From assembly GCF_017357245.1 (NCBI RefSeq), contig NZ_CP071612.1, positions 809,001-873,000 of the forward strand: DNA of 64,000 nt. Direction: 5' to 3'. A model generated the notes under the pieces. It worked only from the letters and a program-made list of their open reading frames with translations. It did not search any database and was not told where the DNA came from. Both the position numbers and the translations under genes were made by a program. Below are positions 9,835 to 18,104 of this stretch, piece by piece. Position 1 is the stretch's first letter. The number at the start of each line of letters is the position of its first letter. The DNA is from Rhizobium bangladeshense (GTDB taxonomy: Bacteria > Pseudomonadota > Alphaproteobacteria > Rhizobiales > Rhizobiaceae).

Positions 9835-11334
9835 CTAAACGAAGAGCGCGAACATAACCCAATAAATCATGGCCGCAAGCGCGCCCGAAACCGGCACGGT
9901 GATGATCCAGGCGGCGACGATCGTCATTAAATGCGAGCGGCGCACGAGATAGCGTCGCCGCCGCTCATAAATGTTCGGCTCCTCCGGCTCGTCGAGTTCC
10001 CAGCTCTCGGCCTTGCGCCTGAGATAGGCGATGCGGCGCTTGGAATGGCGGGTGTACCATTCGCGGAAGAAGCCGACGCCGAAGACGGCACCAACGGCGA
10101 CATGCGTGGTGCTGACCGGCAGGCCGAGCCAGGAGGCGACTATGACGGTGAAAGCGGTCGACAGCGCGACGCAATAGGCGCGCATCGGGTTGAGCTTGGT
10201 GATCTCCTCGCCAACGAGGCGGATGAGGCGCGGTCCGAACAGCAGCAGGCCGACGGAAATGCCGAAGGCGCCGATCAGCATGACCCAGAGGGGCGGGTGG
10301 CCCACGCCGCCGTCGCCGCCGATGCCGACCGAGTGGACGACTGCCGAAAGCGGCCCGACCGCGTTCGAAACGTCGTTTGCGCCATGGGCGAAGGAAAGCA
10401 GCGCCGCAGAGCCGATCAGCGGCAACCGGAACAACACCCGCAGCGAGCTGTTGCGGTTTTCGAGATCCCGCGCCTGGACGAGAACAAGCGGCCGAACGGC
10501 AAGCCAACTTACCAGACCGATCCCGATCCCGATCAGAACGACCGTGAGGGGTGGAAATCTGCCGACCGGCGACAGCTGCAGCACCATATAGGCCATGAAG
10601 CCGCCGGCCATCACCGCGACCAGCACCGGCACCCAGCGCCGCGCCGCCGCGATCTTGTCGTCGCGATAGATGATGAGAGTCTTGACGAGATAGAGCAGAC
10701 CGGCCGCGATCAGTCCGCCAAGGAGCGGCGAGGTGATCCAGCTCGAAGTGATCTCAAACATCACCCGCCAGTTCACCGGCTCCGGCCCCACAGCTGAGAT
10801 GCCGGCCCCGATCACTGCGCCGACGATCGCGTGTGTGGTGGAAACCGGGGCATTCATCCAGGTTGCAAGGTTGATCCAGAGGGCCGCTGCGGTCAGCGCC
10901 GCCATCATGATCCAGCCAAGCACCGCCGGCGACACGTGGCCGGCGTCGACGATGTCGGAGGAAATCGTCTTGACCACTTCGCCGCCCCCGATCGTGGCGC
11001 CCAGGACCTCGAAAACCGCAGCGATCACCAGCGCCTGGCCCATCGTCATGGCGCGTGCACCGACGGCCGCACCGACATTGTTGGTCACGTCGTTGGCGCC
11101 GATGTTCAGCGCCATATAGCCGGCAAGGGCCGCTGCCGCCACGATCAGCACGGCTCCCGGCCGGTCGAAGACGTAGACGCCTGCAAAGAGCATGGCGAGG
11201 CCGACGAAGATCAGCCCGAGCCCGGGCGCCACCAGCCGTCGCGCAACATGCTTTGCGGCGTCTTCGACATAGGTGATCTTATCGAGGTCTTTGTCGAGCG
11301 TGCGTTTCGTCAGAACTGCGGGACGTGGCGGCAT
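9835..11334 (-). CDS. pit: Inorganic phosphate transporter, PiT family
   Basis: A low-affinity, proton-coupled phosphate permease of the inner membrane, 499 residues. It carries the duplicated PiT signature: GANDVTNNVGAA in the N-terminal half and GANDVSNAVGPL in the C-terminal half, with about ten hydrophobic segments and a large basic cytoplasmic loop (RHSKRRIAYLRRKAE) before the last one. The N-terminal ~40-residue cytoplasmic extension is longer than in E. coli PitA. No phoU-like gene lies next to it, unlike many pit loci. Confidence 0.93.
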   Translation of the reverse strand: MPPRPAVLTKRTLDKDLDKITYVEDAAKHVARRLVAPGLGLIFVGLAMLFAGVYVFDRPGAVLIVAAAALAGYMALNIGANDVTNNVGAAVGARAMTMGQALVIAAVFEVLGATIGGGEVVKTISSDIVDAGHVSPAVLGWIMMAALTAAALWINLATWMNAPVSTTHAIVGAVIGAGISAVGPEPVNWRVMFEITSSWITSPLLGGLIAAGLLYLVKTLIIYRDDKIAAARRWVPVLVAVMAGGFMAYMVLQLSPVGRFPPLTVVLIGIGIGLVSWLAVRPLVLVQARDLENRNSSLRVLFRLPLIGSAALLSFAHGANDVSNAVGPLSAVVHSVGIGGDGGVGHPPLWVMLIGAFGISVGLLLFGPRLIRLVGEEITKLNPMRAYCVALSTAFTVIVASWLGLPVSTTHVAVGAVFGVGFFREWYTRHSKRRIAYLRRKAESWELDEPEEPNIYERRRRYLVRRSHLMTIVAAWIITVPVSGALAAMIYWVMFALFV

Positions 11335-11397
11335 TCTTTTTCCTGAAGGATGAATCTGCTTCTACGCTGCTTTCCTAGCAGTGCAAGACGGCAGGAT

Positions 11398-11922
11398 TCA
11401 TTCCGCCGGGATTTGCTTCGCCGGTTTGACCGAAAGCCTGTCGGTCATCTCTCGCTTGAAGGCGAGTAAGAGGTTGCGGAGCTCGGGTTCGCGCACGCGG
11501 CTTGCCGCCTCGTCGCACGAGACCCATTCGATGGTGCGCTCGCCCTTTTCCTTGAAGTTCTTCGCCAACTCGGTGACCTCAAGCGCATAGACCTGCACCT
11601 TGCAGATGACCTGGACCCCGTCGCGCAGCACCTTCGGATAGGTGTAGGAACCGAGCGTTTCCGCCTCGGCCGATCCACGTACGCCGGCTTCTTCCAGGGC
11701 TTCCTGCGCGGCGACCTCGTGGGCGCACTTTCCGTTCATCGGCCAGCCCTTGGGAATGACCCAGCGGCCGGTGTCGCGGCTCGTCATCAGGAGGACCTCG
11801 ACATCCCCGCTTTTCTTCTTCACCCGATAGCAGATCGCACCATATTGCTGCCGCGGCGGACGCCGGAACATAAGTTGCACATCGGAAGCCAGTCGGGCGA
11901 GAAGAGTCAATTGTCGGGTCAC
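11398..11922 (-). CDS. Nudix hydrolase, DIPP-like
   Basis: A 174-residue Nudix-fold hydrolase, probably acting on nucleoside or inositol-type pyrophosphates. The box region begins GWPMNGK and ends QEALEEAGV: the acidic EALEEAG core is kept, while the usual first Glu is Lys and the usual Arg is Gln, as in some DIPP-like proteins. The strand PKGWPM before the box also fits that group. The substrate is unknown. It stands alone and is separated from the Pit gene by 63 bp, so the two may share a transcript. Confidence 0.85.
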   Translation of the reverse strand: MTRQLTLLARLASDVQLMFRRPPRQQYGAICYRVKKKSGDVEVLLMTSRDTGRWVIPKGWPMNGKCAHEVAAQEALEEAGVRGSAEAETLGSYTYPKVLRDGVQVICKVQVYALEVTELAKNFKEKGERTIEWVSCDEAASRVREPELRNLLLAFKREMTDRLSVKPAKQIPAE

Positions 11923-12168
11923 CTTTACCGCGGTTGTTAGGAATCACTCATATACTTGTATCACGGAATGCTTACGCTTTCCAAAGCCGCAGACGCCGAA
12001 GCGGGTTGACCATCGTACTTAGTGGACATCGAGCTGGAACGGGCTCAGAAATCCGGCAAGACCTGTTTCGAAAGCGTCATATTGCACAGGTGTACAATAT
12101 GACTTCGGCTTGCCTTGTAATCAATGGTGGGATCAATAGTTCCAGATCATTTTTGAGAATATGCCACC

Positions 12169-13047
12169 ATGCGTCTACCGCCTCTCAATGCCGTCCGCGC
12201 CTTCGAGGCCGTCTGCCGTCACGGCAGCATTCTGAAGGCCGCCGAGGAGCTGAATGTCGTCCGCGGGGCGGTGCGCCAGCAGATCGCGACGCTCGAGAAT
12301 CACTTCGGCCGCAAGCTCTTCACGCGCGAGGGCCGCAGGCTGGTCCCGACCCGGGAGGCAAGCGCTTTTGCTGAAGCGTCAGGTGTGGCTTTCGATACCC
12401 TGCATCGTGCTGCTTTGGAGTTCGGAAGTGTCGGGACGCGCCGGATTCGCCTTGGTGTTCCCTCCGCCTTCGCCGTCTGGTGGCTGATGCCGCGCGTTGG
12501 GGACATGCAGGCCAGCCTTGGCGACATAGCGGTCGATATCGTACCGATGACGGTGGCTGAACCGCTGCAGATGCACCCTGAGTTGGATGCGGTGATCATG
12601 GGCGGCGAGTACCGGCCGGCTGCAGGGATCACGGCGCTGCGATTCATGGCGGACCAGTTCGGTCCGGTCGCCACACCTGCGCTTGCTGGGATGCTGTCGA
12701 AGGACCCCGCGGCAATGGGTGCGCTGACGATGCTTGTCAGCCGTAGCGTCCCGAAGCTCTGGGACGAATGGTTTGCCGAAAGCGGCACGCCTCCGGTCGA
12801 CTTTTGCCGCCGCCAGGAATTCGAGGATCTGCTGCTGGCGCTAAGCGCCGCCCGCTCCGGACTTGGTATCGCGCTTGCGCCGCGCGCTTCGATAGAGGAC
12901 GATCTCGAGCGTGGACAGTTGGTCGCGCCTTACGGCTTCATCTCCCGGCCCTCAGGTTACAGCCTCTGCTATCGCGCGCTCGACGCCAGGCGGCCAGCTT
13001 TTGCTGCTCTTTCCACCTGGCTGCTTCACAGTGGTGCGGAGGTTTGA
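12169..13047 (+). CDS. LysR-family regulator, GcvA-like
   Basis: A 292-residue LysR regulator starting MRLPPLNAVRAFEAVCRHGS, the typical N-terminus of the GcvA/AmpR subgroup, with helix-turn-helix AAEELNVVRGAVRQQIATLE. The effector domain is intact and ends ALSTWLLHSGAEV. The next gene, 99 bp downstream on the same strand, is an S-adenosylhomocysteine-hydrolase-like gene, so the regulator may control it, perhaps from the same transcript. The 246 bp upstream hold no gene that I can support. Confidence 0.9.
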   Translation: MRLPPLNAVRAFEAVCRHGSILKAAEELNVVRGAVRQQIATLENHFGRKLFTREGRRLVPTREASAFAEASGVAFDTLHRAALEFGSVGTRRIRLGVPSAFAVWWLMPRVGDMQASLGDIAVDIVPMTVAEPLQMHPELDAVIMGGEYRPAAGITALRFMADQFGPVATPALAGMLSKDPAAMGALTMLVSRSVPKLWDEWFAESGTPPVDFCRRQEFEDLLLALSAARSGLGIALAPRASIEDDLERGQLVAPYGFISRPSGYSLCYRALDARRPAFAALSTWLLHSGAEV

Positions 13048-13146
13048 AATGGCAGATTTTCTGCCCTTCCGCCAGAATAACGTCCATACTCGGCGTGCTT
13101 TCGCTCCGCTAGAAATGCTCCGACATCAGACGCAGAGGATAACACG

Positions 13147-14304
13147 ATGGAAGGGAAGGCCACCCGCATCGAGTGGATCGGCAGCAACTGTCGGCTGCTC
13201 ACCGCGACGTCCGCGGAATTCGAGCGTACGCGCCCATTTGAGGGGCTGACGATCGGCACCGGCATCCATTTGGAGCCGAAGACGGTGGCGCTGCTGATGA
13301 CGCTTCGCGCCGGCGGCGGGCGTCTTGTCTGCACAGGCAACCTCAACAGCACCCAGCCCTCGACGGTCGAATTCCTGCGCGCGCAGGGCATCATTGTCTT
13401 TGCCACGCAGACGACCGATCCAGCCGCTCACCATCGGACTCTCGAGGCCGTAATCGCAGAAAGGCCGGATCTGCTGCTCGACAATGGCGGTGATCTCTTC
13501 GCCATCGCCGTGGAAAGGCCTTACGCCAATCTTCTCGGCGGCACAGAGGAAACGACCTCGGGACGAACACGCCTGCTGCAGCTGCGCACGCGCCTGAACG
13601 TGCCGGTCCTCGTTATCAATGACAGCCCGATCAAGCAGTTTGCCGAAAACCGGCATGCCGTCGGCCAGAGCCTGTTCGAAAGCTACCTGCGCTTCACCAA
13701 CCGCTCGACCAACGGCAAACGCGTGACGGTCTTCGGTTACGGCGCCTGCGGCAAGGGCACGGCGGCCTGTTTCCGCAATGCCTTTTCGATTGTCAGCGTC
13801 GTCGATATCGATCCGGTGACGACGTTGGAGGCTCATCTCGACGGTTTTGTCACGCCGCTGCGCGAGGCGGCGATTCGTTCGGCCGATATTCTGGTCACGG
13901 TCACCGGCTTCGCCGGCATCGTCACGGCTGCCGACCTGCCGCTCCTCAAGGACGGTGCGATCCTCATGAATGGCGGTCACTTCCCGCAAGAGATCGACGT
14001 CGAGGCTTTTCGCAGCCATCCCGATGTCGTCGGCATCGAACTCTACGAGGCCGATCATATCGAGACCTTCCGTCTTAAGGACGGCCGCTGCTTCCACGTG
14101 CTTGGCGGAGGTCATATGGCCAATCTCGCCGGGCCGCGGCCGCTCGGCAACACGGTCGAGTCTATGGATCTCGGCTTCACGCTCCAGGCCCGCTGCCTGG
14201 AGCGGATCGCCAGGGGCGAGGTCAGTGCCGAATCCTGCGTCGTACCGGTACCGGCCGAAATCGATGCGATGGTCGCCAGCGCCTATCTCGATCTCTCGCG
14301 GTGA
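13147..14304 (+). CDS. S-adenosylhomocysteine hydrolase-like protein (diverged paralogue)
   Basis: A 385-residue protein clearly of the adenosylhomocysteinase fold but shorter than the usual 430-470. By eye I match the human enzyme residues: His55 to H41, Asp131 to D112, Glu156 to E134 (in GGTEETTSG), Lys186 to K163 and Asn191 to N168. Asp190 is replaced by Glu (E167), Cys79 by Gly and His353 has no clear equivalent. The NAD motif GYGACGKG (197-204) is present. The protein ends at the family's PKKLDxxVA-like helix and lacks the C-terminal Lys/Tyr tail that closes the NAD site of the neighbouring subunit. Activity on SAH is therefore doubtful; a related hydrolase or dehydratase substrate is possible. 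Confidence 0.85.
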   Translation: MEGKATRIEWIGSNCRLLTATSAEFERTRPFEGLTIGTGIHLEPKTVALLMTLRAGGGRLVCTGNLNSTQPSTVEFLRAQGIIVFATQTTDPAAHHRTLEAVIAERPDLLLDNGGDLFAIAVERPYANLLGGTEETTSGRTRLLQLRTRLNVPVLVINDSPIKQFAENRHAVGQSLFESYLRFTNRSTNGKRVTVFGYGACGKGTAACFRNAFSIVSVVDIDPVTTLEAHLDGFVTPLREAAIRSADILVTVTGFAGIVTAADLPLLKDGAILMNGGHFPQEIDVEAFRSHPDVVGIELYEADHIETFRLKDGRCFHVLGGGHMANLAGPRPLGNTVESMDLGFTLQARCLERIARGEVSAESCVVPVPAEIDAMVASAYLDLSR

Positions 14305-14320
14305 ACCGGGCGCCGAGCCA

Positions 14321-15217
14321 TCAGCGCTCCCAATAGGGCACAGGCCCGTAAAGCTCGGTGAGATAGTCGATGAAAAGCCGCACCTTGGCCGGCAGGAACT
14401 GTCGGCTGGGATAGACGGCCGAGAGTGTGACATTGTGCGAGCCCTCATAGGCGGGCAGAACCTGCACCAGGCGACCGGCCTTGAGTTCCTCCCCGATATC
14501 CCAGGTGGAGCGCAGCGCGATTCCGAGGCCGGCGATGACAGCCTCGCGGATGACCTCGCTGGAATTGGTGATCAGCATGCCGTCCGGCCGCAGACTGAGG
14601 GGGCCGTCGGGCCCGTTCAGTCGCCAGGTGTCGTTATTGTGCGCCGGCAGGCAACGATGGTGTTTCAGATCGTCGATATGCCTGGGCTCGCCATGCACAG
14701 CGAGATAATCGGGCGAGGCGCAGAGCAGCCGGCGCACGGGCGCCAGCCGCCGGGCGACGAGGCTGGAATCGGTCAGTTCCGCAATCCGGATCGCCAGATC
14801 GAAGCCGCCGCCGACGATGTCGCTGAATTCATCGGTCAGCACCAGGTTGATTGCAAGCTCCGGGTGCGCCTGCATGAACGCCTTCAGATGCGGCGCGATA
14901 TGCATGCGACCGAAGGAGGTCGGCGCCGAGACCTTCAGTGTGCCGTGCATTTGCGCCGAGCGGCCGGAAATGTAGAATTCGGCCTCCTCGAGCCCTGCGA
15001 GAATGCCGAGAACGCGGTCGTAAAAACCCTGTCCGGCCTCCGTTAGCGAGATCTGCCGCGTCGTGCGCTGCAGAAGCCGAGTGCCGAGCCGGTCCTCCAG
15101 CCGCTTGATCCGTTTGGAGACGACCGCGGGCGAAAAGCCGAGCGTACGCCCGGCGAGCGACATGCTTCCCGTTGAAACGACCTTGGCAAAGATTTCGAGA
15201 TCACCCAGATTGGTCAT
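14321..15217 (-). CDS. LysR-family regulator, probable regulator of glcDEF
   Basis: A 298-residue LysR regulator with DNA-binding domain LGDLEIFAKVVSTGSMSLAGRTLGFSPAVVSKRIKRLE and a normal-length effector domain ending ELYGPVPYWER. The start at 15215-15217 is the family start; in-frame sequence further upstream runs through the divergent glcD gene and is not coding. It is divergent from glcD, with dyad symmetry in the 159-bp gap, so it is a good candidate for the glycolate-oxidase regulator. It is not the GntR-type GlcC of E. coli. Confidence 0.9.
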   Translation of the reverse strand: MTNLGDLEIFAKVVSTGSMSLAGRTLGFSPAVVSKRIKRLEDRLGTRLLQRTTRQISLTEAGQGFYDRVLGILAGLEEAEFYISGRSAQMHGTLKVSAPTSFGRMHIAPHLKAFMQAHPELAINLVLTDEFSDIVGGGFDLAIRIAELTDSSLVARRLAPVRRLLCASPDYLAVHGEPRHIDDLKHHRCLPAHNNDTWRLNGPDGPLSLRPDGMLITNSSEVIREAVIAGLGIALRSTWDIGEELKAGRLVQVLPAYEGSHNVTLSAVYPSRQFLPAKVRLFIDYLTELYGPVPYWER

Positions 15218-15254
15218 GCGATTTTCGTGATTTTTTCCCCTTTTGACATAAGTG

Positions 15255-15289
15255 CTTAGCATTTGCGCCACTTTCGGGAAAGTGCTAAG
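15255..15289. promoter_or_regulatory. Dyads in the LysR-glcD divergent promoter
   Basis: CTTAGCATTT (15255-15264) and AAAGTGCTAAG (15279-15289) form an imperfect inverted repeat, and CACTTT (15269-15274) with AAAGTG (15279-15284) forms a second dyad that shares the right arm. This is the type of overlapping site pair bound by LysR tetramers and lies midway between the two start codons. Binding is inferred. Confidence 0.5.
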
Positions 15290-15376
15290 CCGGTTCACCG
15301 GCGGCAGAGGCTGGCGGCCCGCCGCGCAGTCATCTTTCCGCCGTGATTTCAGGTCGTCAGGGTCAGAGAGGACACC

Positions 15377-16816
15377 ATGTCCGACGCCATTCCGTTTCTC
15401 GCCCCGCGCGCTGATGTGCTGGCGCGCCGCGCCCGGATCATTGCCGATCTCACCGATCTTCTGCCGCCCGAATGCCTGGTTCATGAGGCGCGCGAGCTGG
15501 TGCCGTTCGAGACCGATGCCTTCGTTTCCTATCGCCGCCTGCCGCTCGCCGTCGCCCTGCCGCGCACCACGGCTGAAGTTTCGGCTGTCATGCGTTATTG
15601 CCACCGTTACGGCATTCCCGTCGTGCCCCGCGGCGCCGGCACTTCGCTCTCCGGCGGCGCCATTCCGCAGGAGGATGCCGTCGTGCTCGGCCTGTCGAAG
15701 ATGAACCGCATCCTTGAAATCGATCTGCCGAACCGCGTCGCCGTGGTTCAGGCCGGCGTCACCAATCTGAACATCTCGGAATGCGTCTCCGCGGACGGGT
15801 TTTTCTATGCACCAGATCCGAGCTCGCAGCTCGCCTGCACGATCGGCGGCAATATCGGCATGAATTCCGGCGGCGCCCACTGCCTGAAATATGGCGTCAC
15901 CACCAACAATCTGCTCGGCGTCAGGATGGTGCTGGTCGACGGAACGGTGATCGAGCTCGGCGGCAAGGCGCTGGACGCGGCCGGTTACGACCTGCTCGGC
16001 CTCGTCTGCGGTCACGAAGGCCAGCTCGGCATCGTCACCGAGGCGACGGTGCGGCTGATCGCCAAGCCCGAAGGCGCCCGCCCCGTGCTCTTCGGCTTCG
16101 AAAGCTCGGAAGAGGCCGGCGCCTGCGTCGCCGATGTCATCGCCGCCGGAATCATCCCTGTTGCCATCGAATTCATGGACAAGCCGGCGATCGAGATCTG
16201 CGAAGCCTTCGCCCATGCCGGCTATCCCCTCGATGTCGGCGCGTTGCTGATCGTCGAGGTCGAGGGTTCGGAAGCCGAAATGGACGCCACCCTGAAGGAT
16301 ATCGTCGAGATCGCCCGCCGCCATGCTGTGAAGACCGTGCGCGAATGCCAGTCGGCCACGGAAGCGGCGCTGATCTGGAAGGGGCGCAAATCCGCCTTCG
16401 GCGCCACCGGCCGCATCGCCGACTATATCTGCATGGACGGCACCGTGCCGCTCAGCCAGCTTTCCCATGTGCTGAAGAAGACCACGGAGATCGTCGATCA
16501 CTACGGCCTGCGAGTCGCCAACGTCTTCCATGCCGGCGACGGCAACATGCATCCGCTGATCCTCTTCAATGCCAACGACCCCGAGGATGCCGCCCGCGCC
16601 GAAGCCGCCGGCAACGACATCCTCAAGCTCTGCGTCGATGCCGGCGGCTGCCTCACAGGCGAGCATGGCGTCGGCATCGAAAAGCGCGACCTAATGCGCC
16701 ACCAGTATTCAGAGGCCGATCTCGCCCAACAGATGGCGGTGCGCGCCGCCTTCGATCCCGGCTGGCTGCTGAACCCGTCGAAGGTCTTCCCGCTGGAAGG
16801 GCGCCCCGCCGCATGA
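15377..16816 (+). CDS. glcD: Glycolate oxidase subunit GlcD (FAD-linked)
   Basis: The FAD subunit of membrane-linked glycolate oxidase, converting glycolate to glyoxylate; the close family also contains D-lactate dehydrogenases. It has 479 residues. The FAD-binding PP-loop region PRGAGTSLSGGA lies near residue 90, then the IGGNIGMNSGGAHCLKYG segment, HAGDGNMHP metal/substrate motif near residue 385, and GEHGVGIEKRDLM near 425. It overlaps glcE by four bases (ATGA), so the two are translationally coupled. The 3-gene order D-E-F argues for glycolate oxidase rather than a stand-alone lactate dehydrogenase. Confidence 0.95.
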   Translation: MSDAIPFLAPRADVLARRARIIADLTDLLPPECLVHEARELVPFETDAFVSYRRLPLAVALPRTTAEVSAVMRYCHRYGIPVVPRGAGTSLSGGAIPQEDAVVLGLSKMNRILEIDLPNRVAVVQAGVTNLNISECVSADGFFYAPDPSSQLACTIGGNIGMNSGGAHCLKYGVTTNNLLGVRMVLVDGTVIELGGKALDAAGYDLLGLVCGHEGQLGIVTEATVRLIAKPEGARPVLFGFESSEEAGACVADVIAAGIIPVAIEFMDKPAIEICEAFAHAGYPLDVGALLIVEVEGSEAEMDATLKDIVEIARRHAVKTVRECQSATEAALIWKGRKSAFGATGRIADYICMDGTVPLSQLSHVLKKTTEIVDHYGLRVANVFHAGDGNMHPLILFNANDPEDAARAEAAGNDILKLCVDAGGCLTGEHGVGIEKRDLMRHQYSEADLAQQMAVRAAFDPGWLLNPSKVFPLEGRPAA

Positions 16817-18012
16817 TCGATCTGATACCCGGAAGCGAGGAAGAGGCGGCGGCGATCATCCGCGATCATGCTGAGGGCGGCCGGCCGATCGCCATCTGCG
16901 GCGGCAATAGCCGCGCCGGCTTCGGCAACGCCGTTGCATCAGAAGATCGGCTGCGCTCGGCCGGACTTGACGGCATCGTCGCCTATAATCCCGGCGAAAT
17001 GGTCATGACCGCTCGCTCGGGCACGCCGCTTGCCATGGTCGAGGCGGCGCTATCGCAAAACGGCCAGATGCTCGCCTTCGAACCGATGGATCATCGCCCG
17101 GTCATGGGCACCTCAGGCGAGCCGACCATCGGCGGCGTCTTTGCCGCCAATGTCTCCGGCCCGCGTCGCCTCGTTGCGGGAGCCGCCCGCGACAGCCTGC
17201 TCGGCGTGCGTTTCGTCAACGGCAGGGGTGAGATCATCAAGGCCGGAGGCCGGGTGATGAAGAATGTCACCGGCCTCGATCTCGTCAAGCTGATCGCCGG
17301 CTCGCACGGCACGCTCGGTTTTCTCACCGAACTCACCTTTCGCGTGCCGCCACGCCCGAGAACCGAACAGACGCTGGTTCTCTCCGGCCTCAACGATGCC
17401 GAAGCGGCCAATGCCATGGCGGCGGCGATGGCGTTGCCGCTCGAGGTCTCCGGTGCCGCCCATCTGCCGCTGACCGTGGCCTGGAAATTCCTCGCCGGAA
17501 AATTGCCCGAGGGCGAGGCGACGGTTCTGCGCGTCGAAGGCCTGGCCGGTTCGGTCGACGTGCGCATCGAAAAGCTTGCGACGGCGATGTCGGCCTTTGC
17601 CACGGTGACGCGGCTGGATGAGCCGGAAAGCCAGAGACTCTGGCAGGAAATCCGTGATGTATCACCCTATGCCGACGGTACGGCGCGGCCGGTCTGGCGT
17701 GTCTCGGTCGCCCCCGGCACCGGTCATCAGCTCGTCGCCGCACTCCGCCTGGAAGCCGGCATCGACGCCTTCTACGACTGGCAGGGCGGTCTCGTCTGGA
17801 TGCGGATGGAGGCCGGCACCGAAGCAGAAACGGTCCGCCGCTACATCAAGGCGCTCGGCGGCGGGCATGCGACGCTGATCCGCGCATCCGCTGCGGCGAG
17901 GGCGGCAACCGCCGCCTTTCATCCTGAGCCGGAGGCCGTCGCGCTGCTGTCGCGGCGGGTGAAGGAGAAGTTCGATCCTGCCGGCATATTCAATCCAGGG
18001 AAGATGGCATGA
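16813..18012 (+). CDS. glcE: Glycolate oxidase subunit GlcE (FAD-binding)
   Basis: A 399-residue second flavin-fold subunit of glycolate oxidase, needed for activity in E. coli. It has the FAD-domain segments ICGGNSRAGFG near residue 32 and GTSGEPTIGGVFAANVSGPRR near residue 97, and ends VKEKFDPAGIFNPGKMA, the typical family end. The ATG at 16813 overlaps the glcD stop; open frame upstream of it is the shadow of glcD. The stop codon overlaps the start of a 31-codon ORF that runs to the start of glcF. Confidence 0.94.
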   Translation: MIDLIPGSEEEAAAIIRDHAEGGRPIAICGGNSRAGFGNAVASEDRLRSAGLDGIVAYNPGEMVMTARSGTPLAMVEAALSQNGQMLAFEPMDHRPVMGTSGEPTIGGVFAANVSGPRRLVAGAARDSLLGVRFVNGRGEIIKAGGRVMKNVTGLDLVKLIAGSHGTLGFLTELTFRVPPRPRTEQTLVLSGLNDAEAANAMAAAMALPLEVSGAAHLPLTVAWKFLAGKLPEGEATVLRVEGLAGSVDVRIEKLATAMSAFATVTRLDEPESQRLWQEIRDVSPYADGTARPVWRVSVAPGTGHQLVAALRLEAGIDAFYDWQGGLVWMRMEAGTEAETVRRYIKALGGGHATLIRASAAARAATAAFHPEPEAVALLSRRVKEKFDPAGIFNPGKMA

Positions 18013-18104
18013 AGAACGAAATGGATCCATGCATGGGTTGCTCCTCTCCGGCCGGTACGCCACGCACGATCTACGACATCCTCCCAATGTCGAGACTCCG
18101 TTAG
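18009..18104 (+). CDS. Possible 31-residue small protein between glcE and glcF
   Basis: ATG at 18009 overlaps the glcE stop (ATGA), and the TAG stop at 18102-18104 is followed directly by the glcF ATG at 18105. The predicted peptide contains a CxxC pair (DPCMGCSS, cysteines at residues 8 and 11) and a hydrophobic stretch near YDILPM. The exact tiling between two coupled genes suggests translation, either as a functional small protein or as a coupling device that carries ribosomes to glcF. No family is recognised. Without comparison it could also be an untranslated spacer that happens to stay open. Confidence 0.4.
   Translation: MKNEMDPCMGCSSPAGTPRTIYDILPMSRLR

Noticed and set aside
12001..12168. 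Small plus-strand ORF upstream of the GcvA-like LysR gene
   Set aside because: Weak start, no ribosome site and overlaps the LysR start in another frame; judged to be intergenic.
15218..16666. Upstream extension of the LysR gene at 14321-15217, giving a very long protein
   Set aside because: The extension runs antisense through glcD, and the LysR N-terminus starts at a normal ATG at 15217.
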